Origin: Acidaminobacter sp. JC074
Lineage (GTDB): Bacteria; Bacillota; Clostridia; Peptostreptococcales; Acidaminobacteraceae
NCBI RefSeq assembly: GCF_022496765.1
Contig: NZ_VANV01000002.1
Location: 248,001-312,000, forward strand
Length of the DNA stretch: 64,000 bases
Direction of reading: 5' to 3'
The position numbers and the translations under genes were made by a program. Of this stretch, positions 25,974 through 36,026 are shown one piece after another. The first letter of the stretch is position 1. Every line of letters starts with the position of its first letter. The notes beneath the pieces were generated by a model. The model made no database searches. It was not told the DNA's origin and saw nothing but the letters and a program-made list of their open reading frames with translations.

Positions 25974-26997
25974 AATCAGTTATGGACTTTTAATAACTGT
26001 ACTACTTGTGGCTGTTGTACTAACAGCCATTTTTTCCATAACAATTGGTACAGTTGATATACCGATTGAAGATGTTATTGATACAATCGCTAATAGAATG
26101 AGTCAATCGTATAGCCCAAGTGTATTGGATGATGTTATATTTCTAATTAGAATGCCTAGAATTTTTCTAGCGATTATGGTTGGAATAACACTTGCAGTTG
26201 TTGGTGTTGTCATGCAAGCCATTGTAAAAAATCCGCTCGCTGATCCCTATATCCTGGGTATTTCATCAGGTGCTTCTCTAGGAGCAACTCTTGCCATTTT
26301 ACTAGGCATTGGTGCTATTTTTGGAGGTAACTTTGTTGGTGTCATGGCCTTTCTTGGTGCTTTTTCAGTATCCATCGGCGTCATGATGATTTCTAATATA
26401 AACGGTAAGTCAAATTCTATTAGATTACTTCTAGCAGGTATGGCCCTATCTGCTGTATGTTCCTCTTTATCTAGTTTAATCATTTATCTAGCACATGATA
26501 AAGATGGTATTCAATCTATTACATATTGGCTGATGGGATCTTTAGCAGGTGCAAAATGGTCTCAACTCATGTGGATGTTTCCAGTTATCATAATAGGATT
26601 TATTTTTTTTATGACTCAATACCGTACTTTGAACTTAATGTTATTAGGTGATGATGTCGCTATTACACTTGGTAAACAATTGGATCATTCCAGAACGCTT
26701 TATCTTGTAATCACATCACTTATGATGGGACTTGTTGTTTATTCCTCTGGTATGATTGGTTTCGTGGGTTTGATCATACCTCATATATGCAGGATGATTT
26801 TAGGAACAGACCATAAAAAACTCATTCCTGCTTCAGCACTTTTAGGAGCAGTATTTATCTTATGGGCAGATATTTTTTCAAGAACCATACTTCCACATTC
26901 GGAATTACCGATTGGTATTTTAATATCTGCAATTGGTGCACCATGTTTTGTGTGGCTCTTAATTAAGCGAAATTACGGTTTTGGAGGTCATTCATGA
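25966..26997 (+). CDS. Cobalamin ABC transporter permease (FecCD/BtuC family)
   Basis: 343 residues with about ten membrane helices. The family motifs are MPRIFLAIMVGITLAVVGVVMQAIVKNPLADPYILGISSGASLGA near the N-terminus and GMIGFVGLIIPHICRMILGTDHKKLIP near residue 270, the coupling loop to the ATPase. ATG 25966 with AAGGGG upstream is chosen; the longer frame has no site. It overlaps the binding-protein gene by 8 bp and the ATPase gene by 4 bp. Together they make a complete importer. Confidence 0.92.
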   Translation: MNKISYGLLITVLLVAVVLTAIFSITIGTVDIPIEDVIDTIANRMSQSYSPSVLDDVIFLIRMPRIFLAIMVGITLAVVGVVMQAIVKNPLADPYILGISSGASLGATLAILLGIGAIFGGNFVGVMAFLGAFSVSIGVMMISNINGKSNSIRLLLAGMALSAVCSSLSSLIIYLAHDKDGIQSITYWLMGSLAGAKWSQLMWMFPVIIIGFIFFMTQYRTLNLMLLGDDVAITLGKQLDHSRTLYLVITSLMMGLVVYSSGMIGFVGLIIPHICRMILGTDHKKLIPASALLGAVFILWADIFSRTILPHSELPIGILISAIGAPCFVWLLIKRNYGFGGHS

Positions 26998-27755
26998 TAA
27001 AAGCAAATAATTTAACTTTTTCTTATGGAGATTTTAGAGTATTAAATGATGTCTCAATTCATTGTAAAAAAGGTAAGTTTGTTGGCATTATTGGACCAAA
27101 TGGCAGTGGTAAGAGCACGCTTTTAAAGTGTATTTACAGGGTACTTGAACCTGAATTAGGGACAGTCTATCTTAATGGAACAAGCTTAATGGACTTATCG
27201 GTTAAGGAAAGTGCAAAATCTATGTCTGTGGTCGCTCAGCATAACCATAGTCACTTTGATTTTGTCGTAGAAGATATGGTTCTAATGGGCAGAAGTCCTT
27301 ATAAAAAGACTATGGAAGGCTATAATCAAGACGATTTTACCATATTAGACAAGTCTTTAAATGCTGTAGATATGCTTGATTATAAAAAACGTCTCTTTTC
27401 TACTTTATCCGGTGGAGAAATGCAAAGAATCATATTGGCGAGAGCCTTATGTCAAGAACCAGAATGTCTGATACTTGATGAACCAACCAATCATTTAGAT
27501 GTGAAACATCAATTGATGATGTTAAAGGTTGTGAAATCTTTAGATGTTTCTGTTGTGGCTGCTATACATGATTTAAATATTGCCATGAATTATTGTGATT
27601 ATGTTTATGTTATGAGCCAGGGAAAAGTTAAATATCATGGACCACCGCAAGACATTATAAATGATGCTGTAATAGCAGATATATTTGACGTTAAAGCTAA
27701 GGTAATCAAGCAAGATGGTGAAACGGCCATAGTCTTTAAGGAGGTAGTGTCATGA
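26994..27755 (+). CDS. Cobalamin ABC transporter ATP-binding protein (BtuD/FepC family)
   Basis: 253 residues. Walker A GPNGSGKST (about 34-42), Q-loop in VVAQHNHSH, signature LSGGEMQR, Walker B CLILDEPTNHLD and H-loop AAIHDLNIA. It powers the FecCD-type permease with which it overlaps by 4 bp. The riboswitch places it in corrinoid uptake. A second such set lies at 37782-40586, so this organism carries two. Confidence 0.93.
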   Translation: MIKANNLTFSYGDFRVLNDVSIHCKKGKFVGIIGPNGSGKSTLLKCIYRVLEPELGTVYLNGTSLMDLSVKESAKSMSVVAQHNHSHFDFVVEDMVLMGRSPYKKTMEGYNQDDFTILDKSLNAVDMLDYKKRLFSTLSGGEMQRIILARALCQEPECLILDEPTNHLDVKHQLMMLKVVKSLDVSVVAAIHDLNIAMNYCDYVYVMSQGKVKYHGPPQDIINDAVIADIFDVKAKVIKQDGETAIVFKEVVS

Positions 27756-28066
27756 AAATAGGTGTACTTGTGTGTAATAAGATGACTTACGACTGTACAG
27801 GCATTGGATGCTTTAAGGCATTTGAAGATAGAAGAGATGCATTTTCGATCTATCAAGATGCTAAATTGCTTGCTTTTTTCCATTGTAATGGTTGTAACAA
27901 ACCTTTGTTTGAAGGCATGGATTATAAGTTTGAACAACTCAAACGAAGTGGGGTCGATACGCTTCATATGGCTAGATGTATTGAAGTTGAGTGTCATAGA
28001 TATGACGAGATAAAATTGACTTTAGAGGATAAAGGATTTCAAGTTGTGAAGGGCAGTCACTCTTAA
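27752..28066 (+). CDS. CGGC domain protein
   Basis: 104 residues. It has several conserved cysteine positions: CNKMTYDCTGIGCFKAF, FHCNGCNKP and ARCIEVECHRY, typical of the CGGC family, thought to bind a metal. There is no signal peptide or membrane helix. It overlaps the ATPase gene by 4 bp and is the last gene under riboswitch 1, suggesting a role in handling cobalt or corrinoid after import. That role is inference from position only. Confidence 0.8.
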   Translation: MKIGVLVCNKMTYDCTGIGCFKAFEDRRDAFSIYQDAKLLAFFHCNGCNKPLFEGMDYKFEQLKRSGVDTLHMARCIEVECHRYDEIKLTLEDKGFQVVKGSHS

Positions 28067-28114
28067 GATTCCATAATCGTATACACTTGTATTGGTATAT
28101 TTGATAAAGTCATC

Positions 28115-28142
28115 TTGATACTATTGTCATGATAAATATAAA
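28115..28142 (+). promoter_or_regulatory. Promoter of riboswitch 2 and the mut operon
   Basis: TTGATA (28115-28120), 16-bp spacer, TATAAA (28137-28142). Confidence 0.6.
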
Positions 28143-28167
28143 ACTATATACTGAAGTTAATTGAATA

Positions 28168-28290
28168 ACCGTTTTTAGGTAACTATTTGTTAAGCGAATA
28201 GTTTTAATGGAGAATCCGATGTAAGTTCGGAACGGTCCCGCCACTGTGAATCAGCACAAGCTGTAAGTCAGACATCCGCCTTTAAATAAG
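28168..28290 (+). ncRNA. Cobalamin riboswitch 2, upstream of methylmalonyl-CoA mutase
   Basis: Core elements in order: ATGGAGAATCCG, GGTCCCGCCACTGT (the B12 box), CAGCACAAGCTG and TAAGTCAGACATCC. The layout is that of a compact cobalamin aptamer. The rest of the 351-base gap (28067-28417) holds the promoter, the terminator described next and an AAAGGAG site. CTACGATGAATAGG (about 28302-28315) can pair with the 5' arm of that terminator, giving an antiterminator. Confidence 0.92.
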
Positions 28291-28338
28291 TCACATGATC
28301 CCTACGATGAATAGGTGGTGAAAAAGTTTCTAATCTTG

Positions 28339-28367
28339 ACATCTTATTCGTAGAATAAGGTGTTTTT
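28339..28367 (+). terminator. Riboswitch 2 expression-platform terminator
   Basis: ACATCTTATTC/GAATAAGGTGT stem with loop GTA and six T residues, 50 bp before mutA. The 5' arm is complementary to the upstream CTACGATGAATAGG segment. Confidence 0.75.
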
Positions 28368-28417
28368 TGTTGTGATAAGGTTTTTCAAGGACTGTAAAAC
28401 TAACAAAGGAGAAAAAG

Positions 28418-30574
28418 ATGGAGAAGAAGAACCGTAATCATAACTTAGCATCTGATGATAAGCTGTTTTCAGATTTTAAGAAACCAAGTTACAGTGAATG
28501 GCAAGAAGCTGCCGTAAAGCTTCTTAAGGGAAAAGATTTTAATAAGGCCATGTTTACTAATACGCCAGAGGCTATTACCCTAAAGCCTATTTATAATCAA
28601 GAAGATTTAGATCAAGTACCTTACGCTAATACACTACCAGGTCAGTACCCTTACTTGCGAGGGACAAAAGCAGAAGGTCATTTAGTAGAGCCATGGAAAA
28701 TTTCACAGGAGATTTACGCTGCAAAACCAGCCGATTTCAATAAGGCTTTAATTGATGCCTTGTACAAGGGGCAGACATCAATGAACATGACACTTGATAT
28801 GCCAACACTGCTAGGTTTGGATGCTGATTCGCCAGAGGTGTCAGGCATAGGTTATAGAGGTGTTTCAGTATCTACCCTTCAAGACCTTACCATAGCACTT
28901 CATGATTTGGTTTTTAGTGTTTTACCGATACATATCAATGTAGGGATGAATCCTGTAGGCATGACAGGTATGTTTTATGCTTATCTTGAAAACTCGAATC
29001 AAAATCCTAGAGACTTAAAAGGTGTTTTGGGCTATGACCCACTTGGTATGTTTGCAAAATATGGTTACACAACATCAAGTATTGTAAAATCTTACGATTG
29101 TATGCGAGATGTATTAAATCACATTCTAATGTTAGGTTCTGACTTAAGAACCATACTTGTTGAAAGTCATGTGTATCATAATGGTGGTGCAGATGCTGTA
29201 TCCGAGCTTTCTTATGCCATGGCTACTGGCACTGAATACTTAAGGGAGATGATCAAACGTGGCGTTCATGTAGATGATATAGCGCCACATATGGCATTTT
29301 CATTATCACTAGGTTCTAATTTCTTTATGGAGCTATCTAAAGTTAGAGCAGCAAGAGTGATGTGGTCAAAAATTGTTGAATCTTTTGGTGGTAATCTGGA
29401 TTCTCAAAAAATATACATTCATGGTAAGACTTCTTCATGGACTAAAACGGTATATGATCCATATGTAAATATGTTAAGAAATGCATCTGAAGCATTTTCT
29501 GGAGCCGTTGGTGGTGTAGATTCATTAGAGATATTGCCATTTGATGAACCAATTCGTGAAGCAGATGATTTTTCAAGACGAGTCTCTAGAAATGTTCAGT
29601 CAATTTTGCAAGATGAATGTAGATTCACACAACCTATAGATCCTGCAGGTGGTTCCTGGTATATTGAGTCATTGACCCATGAAATTGCAGAAAATGCATG
29701 GAAAAAGTTCCAGACAATCGAGAAAAAAGGTGGTATGAAAGAAGTACTAACTTCTCATGAAGTCCAAGCTGAGGTTAAAGATAAGTATGAAGAAAAATTT
29801 AAGAATATGGCCAAACGTAAACATGTTTGGGTTGGAACAAACATGTATGCTAATATGTCTGAAGAAAAACTTGCAGAACATGAAAAAGACGTCAATAAGA
29901 TGGTTGATGAACGTATTGAAGCAGTACAATCATATCACTTAAGTAATGATATGTTTGAAGTAGAAAATGCATTAAGTGAGTTAGGGGACTATATAAATAT
30001 AAATAATAAGATTTCTATGCCACTAGTTGTAAAAGCGCTTCAAAAGGGAGTAAGTTTAGGTCTTATAACTGAGCTTTTAAGCACAGAAGAAGAGGCTTCT
30101 ATTGAACCTGTTTCTTTAGAAAGAGGAGCTGAAAGATTTGAGGCATTAAGAGACAAAACGAAACTTATGAAAGCAGGAGGAAAATGTCCGAAAGTATTCT
30201 TGTTTAATTATGGAAAAATTCCAAAGCATAAACCTCGAGCAGATTTTTCAAGAGGTTTCTTTGAAGTCGGTGGTTTTGAAATATTAACGAATGACGGTTT
30301 TTTAGATACAGAAAAGGCTGTTAAAGCTGGTTTAGAATCAGGTGCACAAATTGGTGTTATTTGTTCCACAGATCATGTTTATCCTGAAATTGTACCTGCT
30401 ATTGCCAAGTCGATTAGAACTAAAGGTTCTAAGATGATTCTTATTGTAGCAGGCAGGCCAACTAAGGAACTGATAGAGATATACAAAGAAGCTGGTATCA
30501 ATCACTTTATTTATATGGGGGCAGATTGCTATGAGCTTTTAACTGAATTACAAAAGGAGGTCGAAAATGCATAA
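28418..30574 (+). CDS. mutA: Methylmalonyl-CoA mutase small (beta) subunit
   Basis: 718 residues. It forms a heterodimer with MutB and interconverts succinyl-CoA and (R)-methylmalonyl-CoA using adenosylcobalamin. The N-terminal barrel is MutA-like ([39 protein letters not shown]), and the C-terminal flavodoxin-like domain lacks the DxHxxG motif, having [12 protein letters not shown] instead, as expected for the non-catalytic subunit. It is at the long end for the family (many are 620-650). It overlaps mutB by 8 bp. AAAGGAG lies before ATG. Confidence 0.93.
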   Translation: MEKKNRNHNLASDDKLFSDFKKPSYSEWQEAAVKLLKGKDFNKAMFTNTPEAITLKPIYNQEDLDQVPYANTLPGQYPYLRGTKAEGHLVEPWKISQEIYAAKPADFNKALIDALYKGQTSMNMTLDMPTLLGLDADSPEVSGIGYRGVSVSTLQDLTIALHDLVFSVLPIHINVGMNPVGMTGMFYAYLENSNQNPRDLKGVLGYDPLGMFAKYGYTTSSIVKSYDCMRDVLNHILMLGSDLRTILVESHVYHNGGADAVSELSYAMATGTEYLREMIKRGVHVDDIAPHMAFSLSLGSNFFMELSKVRAARVMWSKIVESFGGNLDSQKIYIHGKTSSWTKTVYDPYVNMLRNASEAFSGAVGGVDSLEILPFDEPIREADDFSRRVSRNVQSILQDECRFTQPIDPAGGSWYIESLTHEIAENAWKKFQTIEKKGGMKEVLTSHEVQAEVKDKYEEKFKNMAKRKHVWVGTNMYANMSEEKLAEHEKDVNKMVDERIEAVQSYHLSNDMFEVENALSELGDYININNKISMPLVVKALQKGVSLGLITELLSTEEEASIEPVSLERGAERFEALRDKTKLMKAGGKCPKVFLFNYGKIPKHKPRADFSRGFFEVGGFEILTNDGFLDTEKAVKAGLESGAQIGVICSTDHVYPEIVPAIAKSIRTKGSKMILIVAGRPTKELIEIYKEAGINHFIYMGADCYELLTELQKEVENA

Positions 30575-32750
30575 CCCAGATTTTTCGTCTATAAGTTTAG
30601 GGACAAATAAGCCTGACCTGAATAAAGAAGAATGGATTCAGTCGTTATATAGCCAAACTTCAAAGAAAATTGAAGACTTTTCTTGGATGACCAATGAGCA
30701 AATTGAGGTAGGACCTCTTTATACCAGTAAAGGATATGACGACTTTGAGCACTTAGGTTTTACCGCTGGTATAGAACCTTATTTAAGAGGCCCTTATGCA
30801 ACCATGTACGTTACAAGACCATGGACAGTAAGGCAGTACGCTGGTTTTTCTACAGCAGAAGAATCTAATGCCTTCTATAAAAGAAACTTAGCAGCAGGTC
30901 AAAAGGGACTTTCAATTGCCTTTGACTTGGCAACACATAGAGGGTATGATTCCGATCATGAACGTGTTGTCGGTGATGTGGGTAAAGCTGGTGTTGCTGT
31001 AGACTCGATGCTTGATATGAATATCTTGTTTGATGGTATTCCACTAGACAAAATGTCAGTATCTATGACTATGAACGGTGCTGTTTTACCTGTGCTAGCC
31101 TTTTATATTGTGGCTGGAGAAGAACAAGGCGTACCTAAGGAGCAACTTGCTGGTACCATTCAGAATGATATTCTTAAGGAATATATGGTTAGAAATACCT
31201 ATGTTTATCCACCTGAAATTTCTATGAAGATTATTGCTGATATTTTTGAATATACATCTAAATACATGCCTAAGTTTAACTCAATTTCTATTTCGGGTTA
31301 TCATATGCAAGAAGCTGGTGCAACAAATGATATAGAACTTGCCTACACACTTGCAGATGGCCTAGAGTATTTACGAGCAGGGGTAAAAGCAGGTATTGAT
31401 ATAGATGCTTTTGCGCCTAGACTTTCTTTCTTCTGGGCACAAGGGACCAACTATTTTATGGAAGTTGCTAAAATGAGGGCTGGAAGAATGTTATGGGCAA
31501 AAATTGTAAAAGACTTTGATCCAAAGAATCCAAAGTCTACAGCACTTAGAACACATTCTCAGACTTCAGGTTGGTCTTTGACTGAGCAAGATCCTTTTAA
31601 CAATGTAACTAGGACACTTATTGAAGCTATGGCTGCTTCTTTAGGACATACGCAATCACTACATACCAATGCCCTTGACGAAGCCATTGCCCTACCAACA
31701 GATTTCTCAGCTCGTATTGCTAGAAACACACAATTGTATTTGCAGGATGAGACCAGTATATGCAAAGTCATTGATCCTTGGGCGGGTTCTTATTACGTTG
31801 AACGATTAACACATGAGATTGCAAGAAAAGCTTGGGGGCATATTCAAGAAATTGAATCTCTAGGGGGGATGGCCAAGGCTATAGAAACAGGTATACCTAA
31901 GATGAGAATAGAAGAAGGTGCTGCTAGAAGACAAGCTAGAATCGATTCTGCAAACGAGGCAATAATCGGTGTTAACAAGTACCGTTTAGAACATGAAGAT
32001 CCAATTGAAATATTAGAAATTGACAACTCAGCTGTTAGGGTGGCCCAGATTAAAAGACTTGAGAAACTAAAAGCCGAAAGAGACAACGATAAAGTAAAAA
32101 AAGCACTAGAAGAATTGACGGAAGCGACACGTACAGGTCAAGGAAACTTACTAGAACTAGCTGTTGCTGCAGCGAGAGTCAGAGCGACTCTCGGTGAAAT
32201 ATCTTATGCTGTAGAAAAAGTGAAAGGAAGACATAAGGCAGTGATCAGATCAATCTCAGGTGTATATTCTTCTGAATACGCTAAAAAAGATGATATTAAA
32301 GAAATTAAAGAATTGACAGATGAGTTTGAAGAAAATGATGGTAGACGACCTAGAATCTATATTGCCAAAATGGGACAAGATGGGCATGATCGTGGTGCAA
32401 AAGTAGTTGCAACAGGGTATGCAGATTTAGGATTTGATGTTGACGTAGGTCCTTTATTCCAAACACCAGAGGAAGTTGCAAAAGATGCAGTAGAAAATGA
32501 TGTACATGCTGTGGGGATGAGTTCTTTAGCGGCAGGTCATAAAACTCTATTGCCGCAATTGGTAAAAGCACTAGAGGATCTTGGTAGAGATGATATCATG
32601 GTCTTTGCAGGTGGTGTTATACCAGCTCAAGATTATGACTTTCTTTATGAACATGGTGCATCATTGATCTTTGGTCCTGGATCTATCATAACTGATTGTG
32701 CTAGAAAAATCATCTATGTTTTAAATGAGAACCTAGGCTATGACAAGTAA
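30567..32750 (+). CDS. mutB: Methylmalonyl-CoA mutase large (catalytic, alpha) subunit
   Basis: 727 residues, the normal length. The substrate barrel includes [34 protein letters not shown] and [17 protein letters not shown]. The C-terminal cobalamin domain carries [29 protein letters not shown], with the cobalt-ligating His at H607, then SSLAAGH and [10 protein letters not shown]. It catalyses the radical carbon-skeleton rearrangement. Its presence with MeaB suggests propionate production from succinate or propionate, branched-chain or odd-chain catabolism. No epimerase or carboxyltransferase is in the window, so direction is open. The next gene overlaps it by 11 bp. Confidence 0.97.
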   Translation: MHNPDFSSISLGTNKPDLNKEEWIQSLYSQTSKKIEDFSWMTNEQIEVGPLYTSKGYDDFEHLGFTAGIEPYLRGPYATMYVTRPWTVRQYAGFSTAEESNAFYKRNLAAGQKGLSIAFDLATHRGYDSDHERVVGDVGKAGVAVDSMLDMNILFDGIPLDKMSVSMTMNGAVLPVLAFYIVAGEEQGVPKEQLAGTIQNDILKEYMVRNTYVYPPEISMKIIADIFEYTSKYMPKFNSISISGYHMQEAGATNDIELAYTLADGLEYLRAGVKAGIDIDAFAPRLSFFWAQGTNYFMEVAKMRAGRMLWAKIVKDFDPKNPKSTALRTHSQTSGWSLTEQDPFNNVTRTLIEAMAASLGHTQSLHTNALDEAIALPTDFSARIARNTQLYLQDETSICKVIDPWAGSYYVERLTHEIARKAWGHIQEIESLGGMAKAIETGIPKMRIEEGAARRQARIDSANEAIIGVNKYRLEHEDPIEILEIDNSAVRVAQIKRLEKLKAERDNDKVKKALEELTEATRTGQGNLLELAVAAARVRATLGEISYAVEKVKGRHKAVIRSISGVYSSEYAKKDDIKEIKELTDEFEENDGRRPRIYIAKMGQDGHDRGAKVVATGYADLGFDVDVGPLFQTPEEVAKDAVENDVHAVGMSSLAAGHKTLLPQLVKALEDLGRDDIMVFAGGVIPAQDYDFLYEHGASLIFGPGSIITDCARKIIYVLNENLGYDK

Positions 32751-33837
32751 AAAACCAAAGTGGGTACCAGAACATGCTGATGGTGAGTTTGCAACCAAGG
32801 TAATGGACGGGGTAGAAAAAGGACATACCTCTAAGAAACGACTTGTTAGAAAAAGAAAAGAATTATCTATTGATGATTATTATTCAGGAATTTTAGAAGG
32901 TAATAGAATGATTCTTGCCAGATCAATAACATTGATTGAAAGTAATGCTCTGAGACATTTTGACATGTCTCAGACCTTACTTCAACAGCTCTTACCCCAT
33001 ACTGGCAAGGCCATTAGAATTGGCATATCTGGTGTGCCTGGAGCGGGTAAAAGTACGTTGATAGAAGCATTTGGATTGTACTTATGTAACTTAGGCTTAA
33101 AGGTAGCAGTATTGGCAGTTGATCCGAGTTCTAGTATTACAGGAGGATCCATTTTAGGTGATAAAACCAGAATGGAACAACTTTCTCGTCATGACAACGC
33201 TTTTATAAGACCTTCTCCTTCTGGCGGTACATTAGGTGGTGTGACAAGAAAAAGCAAAGAGACAATATTACTTTGTGAAGCAGCAGGTTACGATGTTATT
33301 TTGGTTGAAACAGTCGGTGTAGGCCAAAATGAAGTCACTGTAAGGTCTATGGTTGATTTTTTCTTGCTGGTATTAATCACCGGTGGCGGTGATGATCTAC
33401 AAGGTATGAAAAAAGGTGTTATGGAAATTTGTGATGCCATTCTTGTCAACAAAGCTGACGGCGATAATCTTGTCAGAGCTAAAGCAGCACAAGGGGAGTT
33501 TAAAACAATCCTGACTTATCTTAGACCTGCTACTGATGGCTGGCAATCGAGAGTCCTAATATGCTCAGCATTGTATAATGAAGGTGTTTCAGATATATGG
33601 GATATGATTCAGGAATTCTTAGTCATCACCAAAGAAAATGGTGTTTTCGAGTCTAGAAGACAGGCCCAAACACTTGAATGGGTTTTTAATACAGTGATTC
33701 ATCAGTTGACGTCTAGATTTTATAACCATGATGGTGTTAAAAGAATGATTCCTAAGCTGAAGACATCATTGGCTAATGGACAAGTGTCACCTACAAGAGC
33801 TGCCATGGAACTTTTAGAAGTATTTGATAAGAAGTAA
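32740..33837 (+). CDS. meaB: Methylmalonyl-CoA mutase-associated GTPase MeaB
   Basis: A 365-residue G3E-type P-loop GTPase that gates cofactor loading and protects the mutase from inactivation. Walker A is [18 protein letters not shown] (about 98-115), followed by [30 protein letters not shown] (switch region) and NKAD for guanine. It overlaps mutB by 11 bp. The C-terminal dimerisation arm is present, so it looks functional. It also goes by ArgK in older annotation. Confidence 0.95.
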   Translation: MTSKKPKWVPEHADGEFATKVMDGVEKGHTSKKRLVRKRKELSIDDYYSGILEGNRMILARSITLIESNALRHFDMSQTLLQQLLPHTGKAIRIGISGVPGAGKSTLIEAFGLYLCNLGLKVAVLAVDPSSSITGGSILGDKTRMEQLSRHDNAFIRPSPSGGTLGGVTRKSKETILLCEAAGYDVILVETVGVGQNEVTVRSMVDFFLLVLITGGGDDLQGMKKGVMEICDAILVNKADGDNLVRAKAAQGEFKTILTYLRPATDGWQSRVLICSALYNEGVSDIWDMIQEFLVITKENGVFESRRQAQTLEWVFNTVIHQLTSRFYNHDGVKRMIPKLKTSLANGQVSPTRAAMELLEVFDKK

Positions 33838-33894
33838 AATGGCATATGCTTGATTGGAAATATAAAAATATAATTATAAAAGTTATTTATACTG

Positions 33895-33923
33895 TTGACT
33901 CGAAAGATGTGATAGTGTACGAT
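33895..33923 (+). promoter_or_regulatory. Promoter of riboswitch 3 and the chelatase operon
   Basis: TTGACT (33895-33900), 17-bp spacer, TACGAT (33918-33923). Confidence 0.65.
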
Positions 33924-33943
33924 ACCTATGAGAATTAAATAAC

Positions 33944-34103
33944 TAGAATAGGTTAATTTACTTTTGTAAATTCTAAGAGGGAAGTTAGGTGAAAATCCTA
34001 CACGGGCCCGCCGCTGTAAAAGAGGAATGCTTTTTATAACCACTGTTTTAAACGGGAAGGATAAAAGTGTGATGATGCTTGAGTCAGAAGACCTGCCTAT
34101 TTT
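33944..34103 (+). ncRNA. Cobalamin riboswitch 3
   Basis: Core in order: GAGGGAAGTTAGGTGAAAATCC, GGGCCCGCCGCTGTAAAAG (B12 box), a peripheral extension with CGGGAAGG, and GAGTCAGAAGACCTGCC. AATAGG (33947-33952) and CCTATT (34096-34101) form the closing stem. The 394-base gap (33838-34231) otherwise holds the promoter and the two downstream terminators. Confidence 0.93.
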
Positions 34104-34156
34104 TAAGATGCTAAAACTCCACGGGTGCTTGGAGAGTATAAGAATAGGATTTTTTT
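34096..34156 (+). terminator. Riboswitch 3 terminator 1, competing with the closing stem
   Basis: CCTATT (34096-34101), the 3' strand of the aptamer closing stem, can also pair with AATAGG (34143-34148), which precedes seven T residues. An inner CTCC/GGAG hairpin is enclosed. The two pairings are mutually exclusive. Confidence 0.5.
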
Positions 34157-34166
34157 CTGTTGATAT

Positions 34167-34194
34167 AATCTAAGCTTATGCTTAGATTTTTTTT
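34167..34194 (+). terminator. Riboswitch 3 terminator 2
   Basis: AATCTAAGC/GCTTAGATT perfect 9-bp stem, loop TTAT, eight T residues, 38 bp before cbiK. Confidence 0.85.
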
Positions 34195-34231
34195 GTTCAT
34201 ATAATAGGTACATGATTATAAGGAGTAAGAG

Positions 34232-35014
34232 ATGAAGAAAGGGATTATAGTTGCAAGTTTTGGGACAAGTTTTACTGAGGTTAGAAAGAGATCGATAGAA
34301 CATATTGAAAATATGATCTCAGAAGCATTTGATAAGTATGAAGTAAGAAGAGCATTTACTTCTAATATGATCATTAAGAAATTAAGACAAAGAGATGGTT
34401 TGATAATTGATACCCCATCTGAGGCCATTTCTAGGATGGTTGATGAGGGAATTCATGATATTCATGTACAACCACTTCATGTAATTCCAGGCTATGAGTA
34501 TGAAAAAGTTAAAAGTGCCGTAAAGAAGTACAATCATCATTCTCAAGTTCATATTACTCTTGGAAAGCCACTATTATGTGAAGAAGGTCATTATGATCAG
34601 ATGGTTGATATTTTAGATAAGCGTCTTAAAAGTAAAGACAATCATGCCTATGTTTTAATGGGCCATGGTACTGAACATCATGCAAATGCATGTTACAGTA
34701 TGTTACAGGCCAAACTGAATGATAATAGAAATGATATGTTTATTGCAAATGTTGAGGGATACCCTGAAATAGATCATATTTTGCTTAAGGTGAAGAGATA
34801 TGAAAAAGTTTCACTTATGCCATTAATGATTGTAGCTGGTGATCACGCTATGAATGATATGGCTGGTGAAGATGATGAGTCTTATAAATCTATTCTAGAA
34901 GGTGAAGGTATTGAAGTAAAATGCTTACTTGAAGGTCTAGGTGAAAATGAAGCAATTGGTCGGCTCTTTATAAATAGAATCAATGAAATGAGAATAGGGG
35001 TTAAAGATGTGTAA
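34232..35014 (+). CDS. cbiK: Sirohydrochlorin cobaltochelatase CbiK
   Basis: 260 residues. It inserts Co2+ into (precorrin-2-derived) sirohydrochlorin without ATP in the anaerobic B12 pathway. Motifs: [15 protein letters not shown] at the start, [15 protein letters not shown] with a metal-binding His, [15 protein letters not shown] (catalytic His pair) and [17 protein letters not shown]. There is no signal peptide, unlike periplasmic CbiK-P. AAGGAG lies upstream. It opens an operon that also encodes an ATP-dependent CobN-ChlID-type chelatase, so two different cobalt-insertion systems are co-regulated. Confidence 0.93.
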   Translation: MKKGIIVASFGTSFTEVRKRSIEHIENMISEAFDKYEVRRAFTSNMIIKKLRQRDGLIIDTPSEAISRMVDEGIHDIHVQPLHVIPGYEYEKVKSAVKKYNHHSQVHITLGKPLLCEEGHYDQMVDILDKRLKSKDNHAYVLMGHGTEHHANACYSMLQAKLNDNRNDMFIANVEGYPEIDHILLKVKRYEKVSLMPLMIVAGDHAMNDMAGEDDESYKSILEGEGIEVKCLLEGLGENEAIGRLFINRINEMRIGVKDV

Positions 35015-36026
35015 ATTTGTATATCCATTTACAGCTATAGTAGGGCAAGAAAAAATGAAAAAATCCATTGTATTGAATATCATTAATCCGAGTATTGGTG
35101 GTGTACTGATTCGTGGTGAAAAAGGTACAGCAAAGTCAACGGCTGTAAGATCTCTTGTTAATTTACTTCCTGAAAGAGAAGTTTATCAGTCCTGCCGATT
35201 CAACTGTTCACCAAGATCAAAGTCACTTTGTTCAGAATGTTCAAATAATAACGATAAAGAAATGACAAGAAAGAAAATGACGGTAGTTGACTTACCAATA
35301 GGGGCTACAGAAGACAGAGTTGTTGGTACATTAGATATTGAACATGCCATTAAATATGGTGAAAAGAAATTTGAGCCTGGTATTTTGGCATCTGCCAATA
35401 GGAACTTATTATATGTTGATGAAATCAACTTATTGGATGACCATATTGTAGATATTTTACTAGATGCTGCAGCCATGGGTGAAAACATCATCGAAAGAGA
35501 AGGCGTATCATATACACATCCTTCGCGATTTGTTTTGATTGGTACCATGAACCCAGAAGAAGGAGATTTACGTCCGCAACTTTTAGATCGTTTTGGTTTA
35601 ACAGTGGATGTAAAAGGTGAAGTCGCTTTAGACAATCGTGTAGAAGTTATTAAAAGACGTTTGATGTTTGATGAAAACAAAGAAGGTTTTGCAAGTCGTT
35701 ATGAAGAAAAGAATCAAGCACTAGCATGTCGTATAGAAGAAGCACAGAAATTACTTAGTCAAGTTGAAGTGGAAGATGATTTAATTGTTTTAACTGCCCA
35801 TATAGCATTGTCGTTAGGTGTTGATGGTCATAGGGCAGATATAACAATGCTAAAAACAGCTAAAACTTTAGCAGCCTATAATGGCAGAAATCATGTCATA
35901 CGAGATGATATATTTGAAGCTGCAGAACTCGTGTTACCGCATAGAATGAGACGGAACCCATTTGATGAGAGCGGTTTAAACGTTGAAGTCTTAAAAGATT
36001 TCATGAATGGTGTAGAAGATGCGTAA
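35007..36026 (+). CDS. Magnesium/cobalt chelatase AAA+ subunit, ChlI/BchI-like
   Basis: 339 residues. AAA+ ATPase with Walker [10 protein letters not shown] (about 36-44), a cysteine insertion [16 protein letters not shown] common in ChlI proteins, Walker [14 protein letters not shown], and sensor 1 [20 protein letters not shown]. ChlI-type rings hydrolyse ATP to drive metal insertion by the large H/CobN subunit. No other chlorophyll gene is present and CobN is encoded in the same operon, so cobalt is more likely than magnesium. It overlaps both neighbours by 8 bp. Confidence 0.88.
   Translation: MCKFVYPFTAIVGQEKMKKSIVLNIINPSIGGVLIRGEKGTAKSTAVRSLVNLLPEREVYQSCRFNCSPRSKSLCSECSNNNDKEMTRKKMTVVDLPIGATEDRVVGTLDIEHAIKYGEKKFEPGILASANRNLLYVDEINLLDDHIVDILLDAAAMGENIIEREGVSYTHPSRFVLIGTMNPEEGDLRPQLLDRFGLTVDVKGEVALDNRVEVIKRRLMFDENKEGFASRYEEKNQALACRIEEAQKLLSQVEVEDDLIVLTAHIALSLGVDGHRADITMLKTAKTLAAYNGRNHVIRDDIFEAAELVLPHRMRRNPFDESGLNVEVLKDFMNGVEDA

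Noticed and set aside
34103..34303. Minus-strand ORF over riboswitch 3 platform
   Set aside because: Low-complexity Lys/Leu/Ser sequence opposite the terminators and cbiK start; no homology.
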